A stretch of DNA of 30,078 nt from JAXGQD01 sp964401615 (GCA_964401615.1 CAYNZF010000018.1:1-30078); one strand, 5' to 3'; numbered from the stretch's first letter, positions 1 through 7,654 are shown. Numbers and translations: made by a program. Notes: a model not told the origin generated them from the letters alone.

Positions 1-85
1 AGCCCAACACCGGAAGCTTCGCTTCAAGCGTGATTTTTTCGACTGCAGAATGTAATATTTTTTAACCATATATCTATATCTAGTT

Positions 86-131
86 AATGTGATTACAACA
101 TTGCCACTGCATAATGTGCTTAATACATTAT
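86..131 (+). promoter_or_regulatory. Tandem inverted repeats (AATGT-N7-ACATT twice) before the PIN-PhoH gene
   Basis: Two copies of the same inverted repeat lie just before the ribosome binding site. Copy 1 is at 86-102 (AATGT, 7-base spacer GATTACA, ACATT). Copy 2 is at 111-131 with longer arms (ATAATGT, spacer GCTTAAT, ACATTAT). Their centres are 27 bp apart. The same arms and spacer length twice suggest a dimeric repressor or activator, but no regulator is identified. Copy 2 touches the GGAGG at 132-136, so a bound protein could block transcription or translation start. This is inference from symmetry only. Confidence 0.4.
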
Positions 132-141
132 GGAGGTGCCT

Positions 142-1524
142 ATGAAGAAAACATATGTCCTCGATACCAACGTGCTGCTGCAAGCCCCGCACGCGCTCTT
201 GTCCTTTGAGGACAACGACATCGTCATCTCAGTAGTCGTGCTGGAGGAGCTTGATCGACACAAAGTCGACGAGGGTGAAACCGGGAGCAATGCTCGACAA
301 GTCATCCGCTTTTTTGAAACACTGCGCAACCAAGGCAATCTCATCAGCGGGGTTGCCTTGTCTGATGGTGGGACTTTACGACTCGAAACCAATTATCTCG
401 AGATTGAACTGCCAACAGGTTTCAGAGAAAATTCCAATGACAATCGTCTGCTCAAAGTCTGCAAAGGGCTAACGGAAAAGGGCCAGCACGCGATTCTGGT
501 GACCAAGGATATTGTGTTACGGATCAAGGCACAAATCGCCGGCATCACTGCTGAGGACTTTACCACCGATCAAGTACCGGTTTGGTCCAGGCAATACACG
601 GGCCGTCGCGACATTTTCGCAGCCGCGGCTGCAGTCTCTCGTTTCAATAGTGAGGGGCTCGACGTTCAACTGGCTTATACGATGGATGAAGAGGGCCGGA
701 AAACTCCCCTGCTGCCCATCAACAACGAGTTTTACATCATCCACAACGAGTGTTCGCTGCGCGAAACACAATTAGGTCGTTTCAATGGCGAACGTATCGT
801 CCCCTTAGCCTTCCTGCACGCGCAGCCCTATGGGGTCACACCGCGTTCGGTTGGGCAGCGCTTCATGCAGGAAGCTTTGTTGGCGGATGTCGATGAAGTA
901 CCTCTGGTTATCATAAAGGGACCTGCCGGCACGGCTAAAACCTTCTACGCTTTAGCGGCCGGACTGGAACAAACCTTCGAACCTGCCAATAAAAAATTCA
1001 GAAAAATTTTGATTGTGCGACCAAATAGCCAATTTGACGACGACATTGGTTTTTTGCCCGGAAACGAACAGGAAAAAATCGCGCCTTTAATGCGGCCGAT
1101 CATCGACAACCTGGAAATTCTGGTCGACCGCAGCGATGATCTTCGCTATAAAAACGAATCGGAATTGAAGTCGAAAATCGACCTGCTTTTTGACAGAGGG
1201 GTAATCAACTGCGAAGCCATGAATTTCATGCGCGGCCGCTCCATCACCCAGTCCTGGCTCATCATCGACGAAGCGCAAAACCTCACCCCCAAGCAGGCCA
1301 AGGGCATCATCACGCGGGTGGGCAAAGGCAGCAAGCTGATCCTCCTGGGTGACCCCCAGCAGATCGATCATCCCCTGCTCGATGAAAAGACGAACAGGCT
1401 TAGTTTTGCCGGTGAAAAAATGAAAGGGAGTCGTCTCTGCTGCCAGTTGACGCTGACCTCAGAGGAATGCGAGCGTTCAGCGCTGGCCCAGGAAGCCGGC
1501 TTACTGATGAACATAGGGAAATAG
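142..1524 (+). CDS. PIN domain-PhoH-like ATPase (YlaK/PhoH2 family)
   Basis: Predicted cytoplasmic RNA-handling protein of 460 residues: an N-terminal PIN nuclease domain fused to a C-terminal PhoH-type P-loop ATPase. Family members are proposed RNA helicase/nucleases. The PIN domain begins at once with the acidic motif LDTNVLL (residues 6-12). The Walker A motif GPAGTAKT is at about 260-267, and the Walker B region LIIDEAQN at about 373-380 is followed by the LGDPQQID sensor motif typical of PhoH. I chose ATG 142 over ATG 130 because GGAGG at 132-136 has a 5-base spacing to it, and MKKTYVLDTNVLL is the usual family start. The residue before the Walker A lysine is Ala where Gly is usual. The gene is monocistronic and convergent with the Crp/Fnr gene. 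The family call is firm; the cellular role is unknown. Confidence 0.9.
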   Translation: MKKTYVLDTNVLLQAPHALLSFEDNDIVISVVVLEELDRHKVDEGETGSNARQVIRFFETLRNQGNLISGVALSDGGTLRLETNYLEIELPTGFRENSNDNRLLKVCKGLTEKGQHAILVTKDIVLRIKAQIAGITAEDFTTDQVPVWSRQYTGRRDIFAAAAAVSRFNSEGLDVQLAYTMDEEGRKTPLLPINNEFYIIHNECSLRETQLGRFNGERIVPLAFLHAQPYGVTPRSVGQRFMQEALLADVDEVPLVIIKGPAGTAKTFYALAAGLEQTFEPANKKFRKILIVRPNSQFDDDIGFLPGNEQEKIAPLMRPIIDNLEILVDRSDDLRYKNESELKSKIDLLFDRGVINCEAMNFMRGRSITQSWLIIDEAQNLTPKQAKGIITRVGKGSKLILLGDPQQIDHPLLDEKTNRLSFAGEKMKGSRLCCQLTLTSEECERSALAQEAGLLMNIGK

Positions 1525-1594
1525 TCCGCCCCAAACGCTGAAATAAGCGGTAGACGCTGAAAGTTCCGGCTGGAATAGTGTTGTCGGGGCTGCT

Positions 1595-2293
1595 TTATGA
1601 ATTCAGATACGACGAAAGCCCATCCGGCGATAAAATGCGCAATTTCTTTTTGCCGACCACCTGAATATGTCGTGCAGTCTGTAATTCAGCGAATTTTCGA
1701 TTGACGGTTTCTTTGGTCAGATTCATGGATGCGGCGATCTCGGCCTGGCTGATTTCAAGTTCCAAACTACCGTTGGTCTCTGCGGTATAGAGCAAGTACA
1801 TTACCAGCTTACGCAGCGTGTCCTTCGTAGAAATAATTTCCAATAAACGCCGATTCTGAAAAAGCTTCTGGTTAAAATATTCGGCCAGTTTCAAACCTAC
1901 GTTGGGTCGTTCCAGCGTCAATCGCCTGATATCGGCTTTCGGAATCATACAAACGCCGCAGTCCTCAAGCACAATGCCGCTTTCAGCCAAATCAAGGTCG
2001 ACAAAGATTTCTTCGCCTCCGTAGATGTCACCTTTGGAAAGAATGTCGACCAAAATCTCTTCGCCATCCAAGCTGTAGCGAACAAGCTTCACCTTACCAT
2101 GTCGAAAGAGAATCAGCTGCCCGGATTGTTCACCTTCATTGAAGAGGGTTTCCCCCTTCTTGTATTCGCGATGGTGCACCAGTTGAACAATGGCAGTTGC
2201 ATCTTCTCCGCTGATTTTGGCAAAAGCGGGAATGTTGTAAATGCAGGGTTTATGTACATCGCAGTGCTGGCAAGTGGCCTTTTTTGGTGGCAT
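1595..2293 (-). CDS. Crp/Fnr-family regulator with FNR-like Fe-S cysteines
   Basis: Transcription factor of 232 residues. It has a cyclic-nucleotide-binding-type sensor fold (about 25-125), a dimerisation helix (about 130-165) and a winged helix (about 165-225). The N-terminus has C8-x2-C11-x5-C17, exactly the spacing of the first three [4Fe-4S] ligands of E. coli FNR. C115 in GVCMIP sits where FNR has its fourth ligand in VCEIP. The recognition helix reads LTKETVNR; E195 and R199 match the FNR DNA-contacting Glu and Arg, and N198 replaces the Ser. An oxygen- or NO-labile cluster is therefore likely. It lies 102 bases downstream of hcp on the same strand, probably in one operon, so it would be autoregulated through the box at 4121-4134. 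The start has GAGGAAAG upstream. HcpR-type regulators are the functional alternative. Confidence 0.88.
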   Translation of the reverse strand: MPPKKATCQHCDVHKPCIYNIPAFAKISGEDATAIVQLVHHREYKKGETLFNEGEQSGQLILFRHGKVKLVRYSLDGEEILVDILSKGDIYGGEEIFVDLDLAESGIVLEDCGVCMIPKADIRRLTLERPNVGLKLAEYFNQKLFQNRRLLEIISTKDTLRKLVMYLLYTAETNGSLELEISQAEIAASMNLTKETVNRKFAELQTARHIQVVGKKKLRILSPDGLSSYLNS

Positions 2294-2318
2294 GAGCGCT
2301 CTTTCCTCAATTTAATAA

Positions 2319-2371
2319 GGCTCCTCCCGGTCGCCTGTCCGCTTATGCGATCAGCTTGTCAGGGAGGAGCC
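2319..2371 (-). terminator. 10-bp hairpin between hcp and the Crp/Fnr gene
   Basis: A perfect 10-bp stem, GGCTCCTCCC (2319-2328) against GGGAGGAGCC (2362-2371), with a 33-base loop. On the minus strand it is followed by TTATTAAATT, a weak U-rich tail. It could be a partial terminator that lowers readthrough from hcp into the regulator gene, or an mRNA-stability element. The long loop is unlike a strong intrinsic terminator. Confidence 0.4.
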
Positions 2372-2395
2372 CGGCTTCATTTGTCGTCTGAAAAA

Positions 2396-4033
2396 TTATG
2401 CAAGAATCAAATTGTTGATGTCATCTTCAACACTGCCAATGCCGGCAATTCCGAAATTTTCAACCAGGACATTGACAACTGCTGGGCTTAAGAAAGCGGG
2501 CAGGGTCGGTCCGAGGTGAATGTTCTTGACGCCCAGGTAGAGGAGAGCCAGCAGGACGATGACCGCTTTTTGTTCATACCAGGCAATGTTGTAAACGATG
2601 GGTAAATCGTTGACGTCTTCAAGACCGAACACTTCTTTGAGTTTAAGAGCAATCAGGGCCAATGAATAGGAGTCATTGCATTGACCGGCATCGAGTACAC
2701 GAGGGATGCCGCCAATATCGCCCAGGCCGAGTTTGTTATAGCGATATTTCGCGCAGCCGGCGGTCAAGATAACGGTCGATTCCGGCAGAGCTTTGGCGAA
2801 ATCCGTGTAATAGGCACGCTCTTTTTGGCGTCCGTCACAGCCTGCCATCACGATGAATTTGGTAATCGCACCGGATTTGACGGCTTCAACGACTTTATCG
2901 GCTACAGCAAAGACCTGCTCATGGGCGAAACCGCCGACGATGGTTCCTGTTTCGATTTCAGTGGGTGCGGCGCAGCCTTGAGCATGGGCAATGATGTCGC
3001 TGAAATCTTTGGTTTCCCCGATTTCACCGGCAATGTGTTTACAGCCCGGATATCCTGCAGAACCGGTTGTGTAGAGTCTGTCGATGTATGACGCCTTGGG
3101 AGGAACAATACAGTTGGTGGTCATGAGAATCGGACCGTTAAAGCTTTCGAACTCTTCTTTTTGATGCCACCAGGCATTACCGTAGTTTCCGTAAAGATGA
3201 GGATATTTCTTCAGTGCGGGATAGTAGTTGGCCGGGAGCATCTCACTGTGGGTGTAAATGTCAATGCCGGCATCCTTGCTCTGTTCCAGGAGCATTTCCA
3301 GATCGCGCAGGTCGTGTCCGGAAATCAAAATTCCCGGGCGGCTGCCCACGCCGATTTTTACGGTCGAGATTTCCGGATTGCCATAGGTGCCGCTGTTCGC
3401 GCCATCCAATAAAGCCATGCCCGCGACACCGAATTCACCGGTTTTCAAAGTCAATGCGACCAAATCGTCGAGCGTCAGGCTGTCGTCCAGAGTAGCCGCC
3501 AGGGCTTCTTGAATAAAGGTATCGATTTTTTCATTTTCAGCCAAAAGCACATTGGCGTGCTTGGTATAGGCCGACATTCCCTTGAGACCGTAAACAATGA
3601 GTTCTCTCAGGCTGCGAATGTTCTCGTCTTCCGTGGCCAGAACACCTACCGTGAGTGCTTTTTCGTCCAGCTCTGCTTCATCGGTGGAGGTCCACAGCGC
3701 GGCTTCAGGCAGTCCTTCTTTGTTTTTCAGACGTTGAATCTGGGCTTGGGTCGCTGCAATCGTGTCGCGTTGGCGTTTCAGAAATATTTCGCCATCGAAA
3801 TTGGCATTCGTGATCGTAGTAAAAAGATTAAGCGTCACCAGATGGTTAATCTCTTTATCAATCTCTTGCCCTTCAGCGCGTAAACGTACAGTAACCGCAG
3901 ACAGACCCTTGGTCAGCCACACCATCATGTCCTGACGATTGGCGATTTCAGGTTTTTTACCGCAGGCACCACCCTTGGTGCAGCCCACGTTTCCGATTGT
4001 TTCCTGGCATTGATAACAAAACATTTGACTCAT
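2396..4033 (-). CDS. hcp: Hybrid cluster protein (hydroxylamine reductase-type)
   Basis: Hcp of 545 residues, close to the usual length of the class found in strict anaerobes. It carries a cubane cluster and the hybrid Fe-S-O cluster. Family members reduce hydroxylamine in vitro and act on nitric oxide in vivo. The N-terminal cysteine motif is C6-x2-C9 followed by C18 and C24 (FCYQCQET... GGACGK). Downstream Cys-bearing motifs that ligate the hybrid cluster are present, for example TTNCIVPP, YPGCKHI and TAGCAKYRYNK. The start follows AGGAGG with good spacing. The gene is followed by the FNR-like regulator on the same strand. Its promoter carries a consensus FNR box (4121-4134). No Hcr reductase gene is adjacent, so the electron donor is unknown. 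Confidence 0.96.
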   Translation of the reverse strand: MSQMFCYQCQETIGNVGCTKGGACGKKPEIANRQDMMVWLTKGLSAVTVRLRAEGQEIDKEINHLVTLNLFTTITNANFDGEIFLKRQRDTIAATQAQIQRLKNKEGLPEAALWTSTDEAELDEKALTVGVLATEDENIRSLRELIVYGLKGMSAYTKHANVLLAENEKIDTFIQEALAATLDDSLTLDDLVALTLKTGEFGVAGMALLDGANSGTYGNPEISTVKIGVGSRPGILISGHDLRDLEMLLEQSKDAGIDIYTHSEMLPANYYPALKKYPHLYGNYGNAWWHQKEEFESFNGPILMTTNCIVPPKASYIDRLYTTGSAGYPGCKHIAGEIGETKDFSDIIAHAQGCAAPTEIETGTIVGGFAHEQVFAVADKVVEAVKSGAITKFIVMAGCDGRQKERAYYTDFAKALPESTVILTAGCAKYRYNKLGLGDIGGIPRVLDAGQCNDSYSLALIALKLKEVFGLEDVNDLPIVYNIAWYEQKAVIVLLALLYLGVKNIHLGPTLPAFLSPAVVNVLVENFGIAGIGSVEDDINNLILA

Positions 4034-4091
4034 GGAAATCCTCCTGACAATTAGCCTTTGGAAGGTCGAAGCTTCCGGGCATTATTAATAC

Positions 4092-4136
4092 ATTTTACAC
4101 TGAGTTTGAGTTCATAAACATTGATTACAATCAATC
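4092..4136 (-). promoter_or_regulatory. hcp promoter with consensus FNR box
   Basis: TTGATTACAATCAA at 4121-4134 matches the FNR consensus TTGAT-N4-ATCAA at every fixed base, and the arms extend to ATTGATT/AATCAAT. On the minus strand a -10-like TAAAAT lies at 4097-4092. This puts the start of transcription near 4085 and the box centre near -42. That is the class II activator position, replacing a -35 element. The 17 bases 4120-4136 recur exactly at 28724-28740. The Crp/Fnr protein at 1595-2293 is the obvious candidate regulator. Confidence 0.75.
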
Positions 4137-4162
4137 ATCTTGGGGACATTCACCTTCGGAGA

Positions 4163-5677
4163 CTATGGATGAGTTTCATCGTAAATCGCGATCCACTGCT
4201 CAGCATAGTCAAGATCTGAAGGTCCGGCGACCCACTCCGCAGCGATCTTCTGATAACGTTCACCCCCTTTACCAAGAACTAAAATAATCGTATTGGGAAG
4301 ACTCGTCTTGACAGCATGGGCAATCGCTTCGCCACGGTCTTCAATGTACTCATAGCGGTGGCCTTCTGCAATAATGTGCCTGCCAATTTCGGCTGCAATT
4401 GCAGCCGGATCCTCATAACCCGGATCCTCTGAAGTTAAAATAATGCGCTGGGTCATGCGCGCGGCCGCTTTACCCAACTGGGCGCGACGCGGTAAGCCCT
4501 TTCCGCCCCCGCAGCCAAAAACCGTACAAATGGAAAATTCAGGGTATTCGCTTTTGATCGATTCAAAAATGCGTTCGAAACTTAATTTATTGTGGGCGTA
4601 GTCCACCAAAATGGCCAGTTTCTGGTCTTTGCTGGCAAAATACTCCATCCGTCCGCTCACCCGCGCCCGGGCCAGACCCCGCCGCATAGCCTCCACGGGG
4701 ATGCCGTAGTGATCCGCGACGGCAATCGCAGCCAGCGCGTTTTCGACGTTGAAAGTCCCGGGCGTCGCCAGCGTGAAGCGTTCTTCTACGCCCCGCAGTT
4801 TTAGGGAAAAAGCGAAACCCAGGCCTTCTTTAGCAATCTGATAGGCAAAATAATCCGCGTTTTCGTCCGCGGTCGAAAAACAGGCCTGCGAAGACGCGGC
4901 CTGCGCGGCCCGGGCCACCCGCTCGCTCTCCGCCATATCCGCATTATAAATGGCATGCTTTGACCGCTCGAAAAGGCTCAGTTTGGCAGAAAAATAATCC
5001 TGGAAATCGCTGTGTTCTTCGGGGCTGATGTGGTCCTCAGAAATATTGATCAAAACCCCCACATCAAAAATAAGACCCTGTACACGTTTGTATTTCAAGG
5101 CCTGGCTTGACACTTCCATCGTCAGGTAGCGGAGTCCTGCGGTGCGTGCGTTGGCTAAATGCTTCATCAAGACCAGACTTTCGGGAGTGGTGAGATGCGC
5201 CTCTTCATCCAGCAGGCCGTCCTGGATGCGAATCGTGGAAATGAGGCCGCTGGCCTTTTCTCCCTGCGCCGCGAGGGTTTCGTCCAGGATGGCTTTCAGA
5301 TAGTGCACCACCGTGGACTTGCCCTTTGTGCCGGTAACGCCTGTGAGTTTGAAAGCGCGCCAGGGTTCTTCATAGAACAAATTGGCCAGCACCGCCATGG
5401 CTTGACGCACATCATAAACCAGCAGACAGGCCAGGTCTGCCCCGCAGACGGCCTCGCTGACATAGGCCAGGGCGCCTCGGTCCGCGGCTTCGTCCAGATA
5501 CTCCGGCTTGAAATGGCTGCCTTTGCGAAAAAATAAAGTGTGAGCGGCCACCTCTTTGGAATCGTAGCTTAGAGCCTTCACGGGCGTGGAAAGCTCCTCA
5601 AGGGAAGCTGTCGCACTCTGCAAAAGGCCTGCTTCGCGCAGAGCATCGATGTAGGCTGACAAGACTTTGGTTTCCAT
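4163..5677 (-). CDS. murE: UDP-N-acetylmuramyl-tripeptide synthetase (Mur ligase, likely not DAP-specific)
   Basis: Cytoplasmic peptidoglycan ligase of 504 residues that adds the third stem-peptide residue to UDP-MurNAc-L-Ala-D-Glu. The P-loop GTKGKST is at about 116-122, followed by LTTPESL, MEVSSQAL, the SEDHISPEEH region with YFSAKL (candidate carbamylated Lys), GRMEYF, DYAHNKLSF and a C-terminal domain. Where meso-diaminopimelate enzymes have DNPR, this protein reads SEDPGYEDP. That resembles streptococcal L-Lys-adding MurE (DDPNYEDP), so L-Lys, L-Orn or another residue is more likely than DAP. The start has AAAAGGAG. It is divergent from the dioxygenase gene. The last 25 codons have a homologous copy at 8554-8631. 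The family is sure; the substrate is inferred. Confidence 0.9.
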   Translation of the reverse strand: METKVLSAYIDALREAGLLQSATASLEELSTPVKALSYDSKEVAAHTLFFRKGSHFKPEYLDEAADRGALAYVSEAVCGADLACLLVYDVRQAMAVLANLFYEEPWRAFKLTGVTGTKGKSTVVHYLKAILDETLAAQGEKASGLISTIRIQDGLLDEEAHLTTPESLVLMKHLANARTAGLRYLTMEVSSQALKYKRVQGLIFDVGVLINISEDHISPEEHSDFQDYFSAKLSLFERSKHAIYNADMAESERVARAAQAASSQACFSTADENADYFAYQIAKEGLGFAFSLKLRGVEERFTLATPGTFNVENALAAIAVADHYGIPVEAMRRGLARARVSGRMEYFASKDQKLAILVDYAHNKLSFERIFESIKSEYPEFSICTVFGCGGGKGLPRRAQLGKAAARMTQRIILTSEDPGYEDPAAIAAEIGRHIIAEGHRYEYIEDRGEAIAHAVKTSLPNTIILVLGKGGERYQKIAAEWVAGPSDLDYAEQWIAIYDETHP

Positions 5678-5693
5678 AAGGCTCCTTTTAAAT

Positions 5694-5711
5694 TATGATG
5701 TAATAATCATA
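5694..5711. promoter_or_regulatory. Inverted repeat in the murE/dioxygenase divergent region
   Basis: TATGAT (5694-5699) and ATCATA (5706-5711) form an inverted repeat with a 6-base spacer in the 97-base divergent intergenic region. TATGAT is a -10-like hexamer on both strands, so the repeat could be two overlapping face-to-face -10 elements or an operator. A TTTCCA 17 bases upstream on the plus strand could serve as the -35 for the dioxygenase gene. The minus-strand -35 is not convincing. Confidence 0.3.
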
Positions 5712-5774
5712 CCATTCAATTGCAGGGGATTGGAATCGAGTCGATTGACCGCAGCGATAAATCAAGGAGATTTT

Positions 5775-6545
5775 ATGTCAGAACAAATGCCTCTCATTTT
5801 CGTCGGCCACGGCAGCCCCATGGTCGCGCTTGAAGATTCACAGATTACCCGGACCTGGAAGGCAATTGCTGAGCGTATACCTCGGCCTAAAGCGATTCTG
5901 GCGATTTCCGCTCATTGGTACGGGGATAAATCACGCATTCAAACGGCGGCCCAACCCAAACAGATCTACGACATGTATGGTTTTCCACCGGAGCTTTACC
6001 GCTTGAAGTACGAAGCGGCCGGAGATCCGGAACTCTCGGCTTCAGTCCGGACCTTGCTGGGCGACGAGCTGAGCGTCGATGACAGCTGGGGCATTGATCA
6101 CGGGACCTGGTCTGTTTTAACGCACATGTACCCGAAAGCGGACGTGCCGGTGGTCCAGCTAAGTATCCTGATGCGGGAACCGGGCGAGACGCTTCTGGAA
6201 ATCGGCCGCAAGCTCAAACCCCTGAGAGAGCAAGGCTGTCTGATTCTGGGAAGCGGCAACATCGTGCACAATCTCAGGCAGGTGGAATGGGATCGCAGCG
6301 GAGGCACAGAGGCGGCGGATGCCTTCGACGATTGGGTGACACAGCGGATTCTCTTACAGGATCAGGAGGCTTTGGCCAATTACCTAAGTCACCCCTTAGC
6401 CAAATATGCCGCACCGACACCCGATCATTTCATCCCTTTGCTGTATATCCTGGGTGCCCGAGACAAGGCCGATAAAGTTGAGTTGTTTAATCAAATCAGG
6501 CAGATGGGGTCTTTGTCGATGACTTCATATCTCTTTGAGTCTTGA
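5775..6545 (+). CDS. ygiD: LigB/DODA-type extradiol ring-cleavage dioxygenase (YgiD-like)
   Basis: Class III extradiol dioxygenase of 256 residues, like the zinc-containing 4,5-DOPA dioxygenases YgiD/DODA. Metal-site histidines are visible in FVGHGSP (H12) and ISAHWYG (H47). Other conserved features are the DHGTWSVLTHMYP segment and GSGNIVHNLRQ near the C-terminus. The start is ATG 5775 with AAGGAGA upstream; the longer reading frame from 5667 overlaps the murE start region and has no ribosome binding site. It stands alone, divergent from murE and ended by the strong terminator at 6574-6599. The physiological substrate in an anaerobe is unclear, since the reaction uses O2. A housekeeping, promiscuous or non-oxygenase role is possible. 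Confidence 0.88.
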   Translation: MSEQMPLIFVGHGSPMVALEDSQITRTWKAIAERIPRPKAILAISAHWYGDKSRIQTAAQPKQIYDMYGFPPELYRLKYEAAGDPELSASVRTLLGDELSVDDSWGIDHGTWSVLTHMYPKADVPVVQLSILMREPGETLLEIGRKLKPLREQGCLILGSGNIVHNLRQVEWDRSGGTEAADAFDDWVTQRILLQDQEALANYLSHPLAKYAAPTPDHFIPLLYILGARDKADKVELFNQIRQMGSLSMTSYLFES

Positions 6546-6573
6546 TATTTCTCTTGACCCTGAATTTACGCCA

Positions 6574-6599
6574 AAAAATGAGCCGTTTGGCTCATTTTT
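6574..6599 (+). terminator. Strong intrinsic terminator, probably bidirectional
   Basis: AAAAATGAGCC (6574-6584), loop GTTT, then GGCTCATTTTT (6589-6599): an 11-bp perfect stem with A- and T-runs on opposite sides. It lies between two convergent genes, the dioxygenase (plus) and the Rrf2 regulator (minus), and can serve both. Confidence 0.9.
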
Positions 6600-6634
6600 C
6601 TGTGCTTCGACTCCGACATATACTGCCGGGCGTT

Positions 6635-7042
6635 TTACTTTTCTTCGTTTAGTAAGTCGGCAATGCTTTTAGATTGAAAAACTTTTTCAAGAGCAAGTTG
6701 AGCTTCCTTGTACACCTCGTGTACAGGGCAGGTGCCCACACCGTTGCGGCTGCAGAAATGGTCATCTTCCAGGCAGCGGTTCAAGCGGATGCTGCCTTCC
6801 ATCGTGCCGATCACATCAAGTAAAGTAATTTCTTTGGGATCTTTGGCAAGCCGATAGCCGCCTTTGGGACCAAAAACCGCATCGATAAGATCTTTACTGC
6901 GGAGTTTTTTTACAATATTGGGCACGTAGTTCGCAGGGATGCTCATCTCTTCCGCGATTTCAATTGAAGTCGTAATACGTTCGGTCTTCGCGAGGTAGTA
7001 GACTATACGGATTGCGTAATCGGTCGTGATATTAATTTGCAT
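6635..7042 (-). CDS. Rrf2-family transcriptional regulator with three cysteines
   Basis: DNA-binding regulator of 135 residues. The start MQINITTDYAIRIVYYLA, the helix-turn-helix segment around residues 25-60 and GPKGGYRLA are typical of Rrf2 proteins (IscR, NsrR, CymR). I chose ATG 7042 because GGAGAG precedes it and all family members start here; a frame from 7099 adds 19 unsupported residues. Cysteines C90, C97 and C105 lie where IscR/NsrR bind a cluster, but the spacing is x6/x7 rather than the shorter IscR spacing. An Fe-S or redox sensor is likely. The target is not evident: no matching cysteine-metabolism or isc/suf genes are nearby, though hcp is a common NsrR target. Confidence 0.88.
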   Translation of the reverse strand: MQINITTDYAIRIVYYLAKTERITTSIEIAEEMSIPANYVPNIVKKLRSKDLIDAVFGPKGGYRLAKDPKEITLLDVIGTMEGSIRLNRCLEDDHFCSRNGVGTCPVHEVYKEAQLALEKVFQSKSIADLLNEEK

Positions 7043-7185
7043 ATTTCTCTCCGATAATTTCTTAATAAAAGTCTCTGAGCAAAACTGATATTTGTCCAAT
7101 ACTATAAAATATATTTACCAACTCATGATACCTATTTTTTTAAAGAAATGATAGATGTATGATAAATCTTTTTTAATTTAATGAA

Positions 7186-7285
7186 NNNNNNNNNNNNNNN
7201 NNNNNNNNNNNNNNNNNNNNNNNNNNNNNNNNNNNNNNNNNNNNNNNNNNNNNNNNNNNNNNNNNNNNNNNNNNNNNNNNNNNNN
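7186..7285. other. Assembly gap of exactly 100 N
   Basis: One hundred unknown bases, the usual placeholder for a scaffold join of unknown length. The upstream 143 bases (7043-7185) are AT-rich leader of the Rrf2 gene. The gap removes the 5' part of the sigma factor gene and its promoter, so adjacency of the Rrf2 and sigma genes is not certain. Confidence 0.98.
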
Positions 7286-7654
7286 AAATACTTACTGCAT
7301 CCGGAACCTTTTGCCAGCGATGAACATGAGAAAGCCTGGTTGATTCGCATCAGCATCAATGCGTGCAAGGATCTCCTTAAAAGCGCTTTCAGGCGCAGCG
7401 TACCACTGGACGCGATTGTCGAGCGTGGTGTGCGGATGCGAGATGAACAAAGTGATATGACAGCGGCCGTGTTGGGCTTACCCAAAAAATACAAGGATAT
7501 CATTTATCTTTTCTATTATGAGGGTTACTCAGCAGTGGAAATCGCGGAAATGGTGGAAAAACCGGTCAATACGGTGTACTCATTGCTCGGAAGAGCGCGG
7601 GAGATGCTGAAAAAAACCTTGGGGGGTGAAGCATTTGAAAAACAGATCATTTGA
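7286..7654 (+). CDS. ECF-type RNA polymerase sigma factor, 5' end missing in gap
   Basis: C-terminal 122 residues of a sigma-70 family factor. The segment after the gap (HPEPFASDEHEKAWLIRISI) is the end of region 2 as in small ECF factors, where the AWL-I-I-N-CKD pattern is typical. Region 4 follows with LPKKYKDIIYLFYYEGYSAVE, a helix-turn-helix (EIAEMVEKPVNTVYSLLGRA) and REMLKKTL. Perhaps 50-60 residues are missing. The stop at 7654 lies 29 bases inside the anti-sigma gene, which is the normal arrangement for a sigma/anti-sigma pair. The factor probably responds to an envelope signal, but its regulon cannot be read here. Confidence 0.88.
   Translation, partial: KYLLHPEPFASDEHEKAWLIRISINACKDLLKSAFRRSVPLDAIVERGVRMRDEQSDMTAAVLGLPKKYKDIIYLFYYEGYSAVEIAEMVEKPVNTVYSLLGRAREMLKKTLGGEAFEKQII

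Noticed and set aside
13..39. Short hairpin plus T-run at the very start as terminator of an upstream gene
   Set aside because: The stem is only 4-5 bp (GAAGC/GCTTC), and 8 bases separate it from the T-run; the upstream gene is outside the window.
86..102. FNR box before the PIN-PhoH gene (TGATTACAA is shared with the true boxes)
   Set aside because: The left half is GTGAT, and the right half does not match ATCAA; the AATGT-N7-ACATT symmetry explains the site better.
1525..1594. Terminator between the convergent PIN-PhoH and Crp/Fnr genes
   Set aside because: Only scattered short complementarities (GCCCC/GGGGC, TTCC/GGAA) and a repeated ACGCTGAAA; no convincing stem with a T-run.
4550..4562. 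TTGATCGATTCAA inside murE as an FNR site
   Set aside because: It lies within coding sequence and the spacing of the half-sites is 3 rather than 4 bases.
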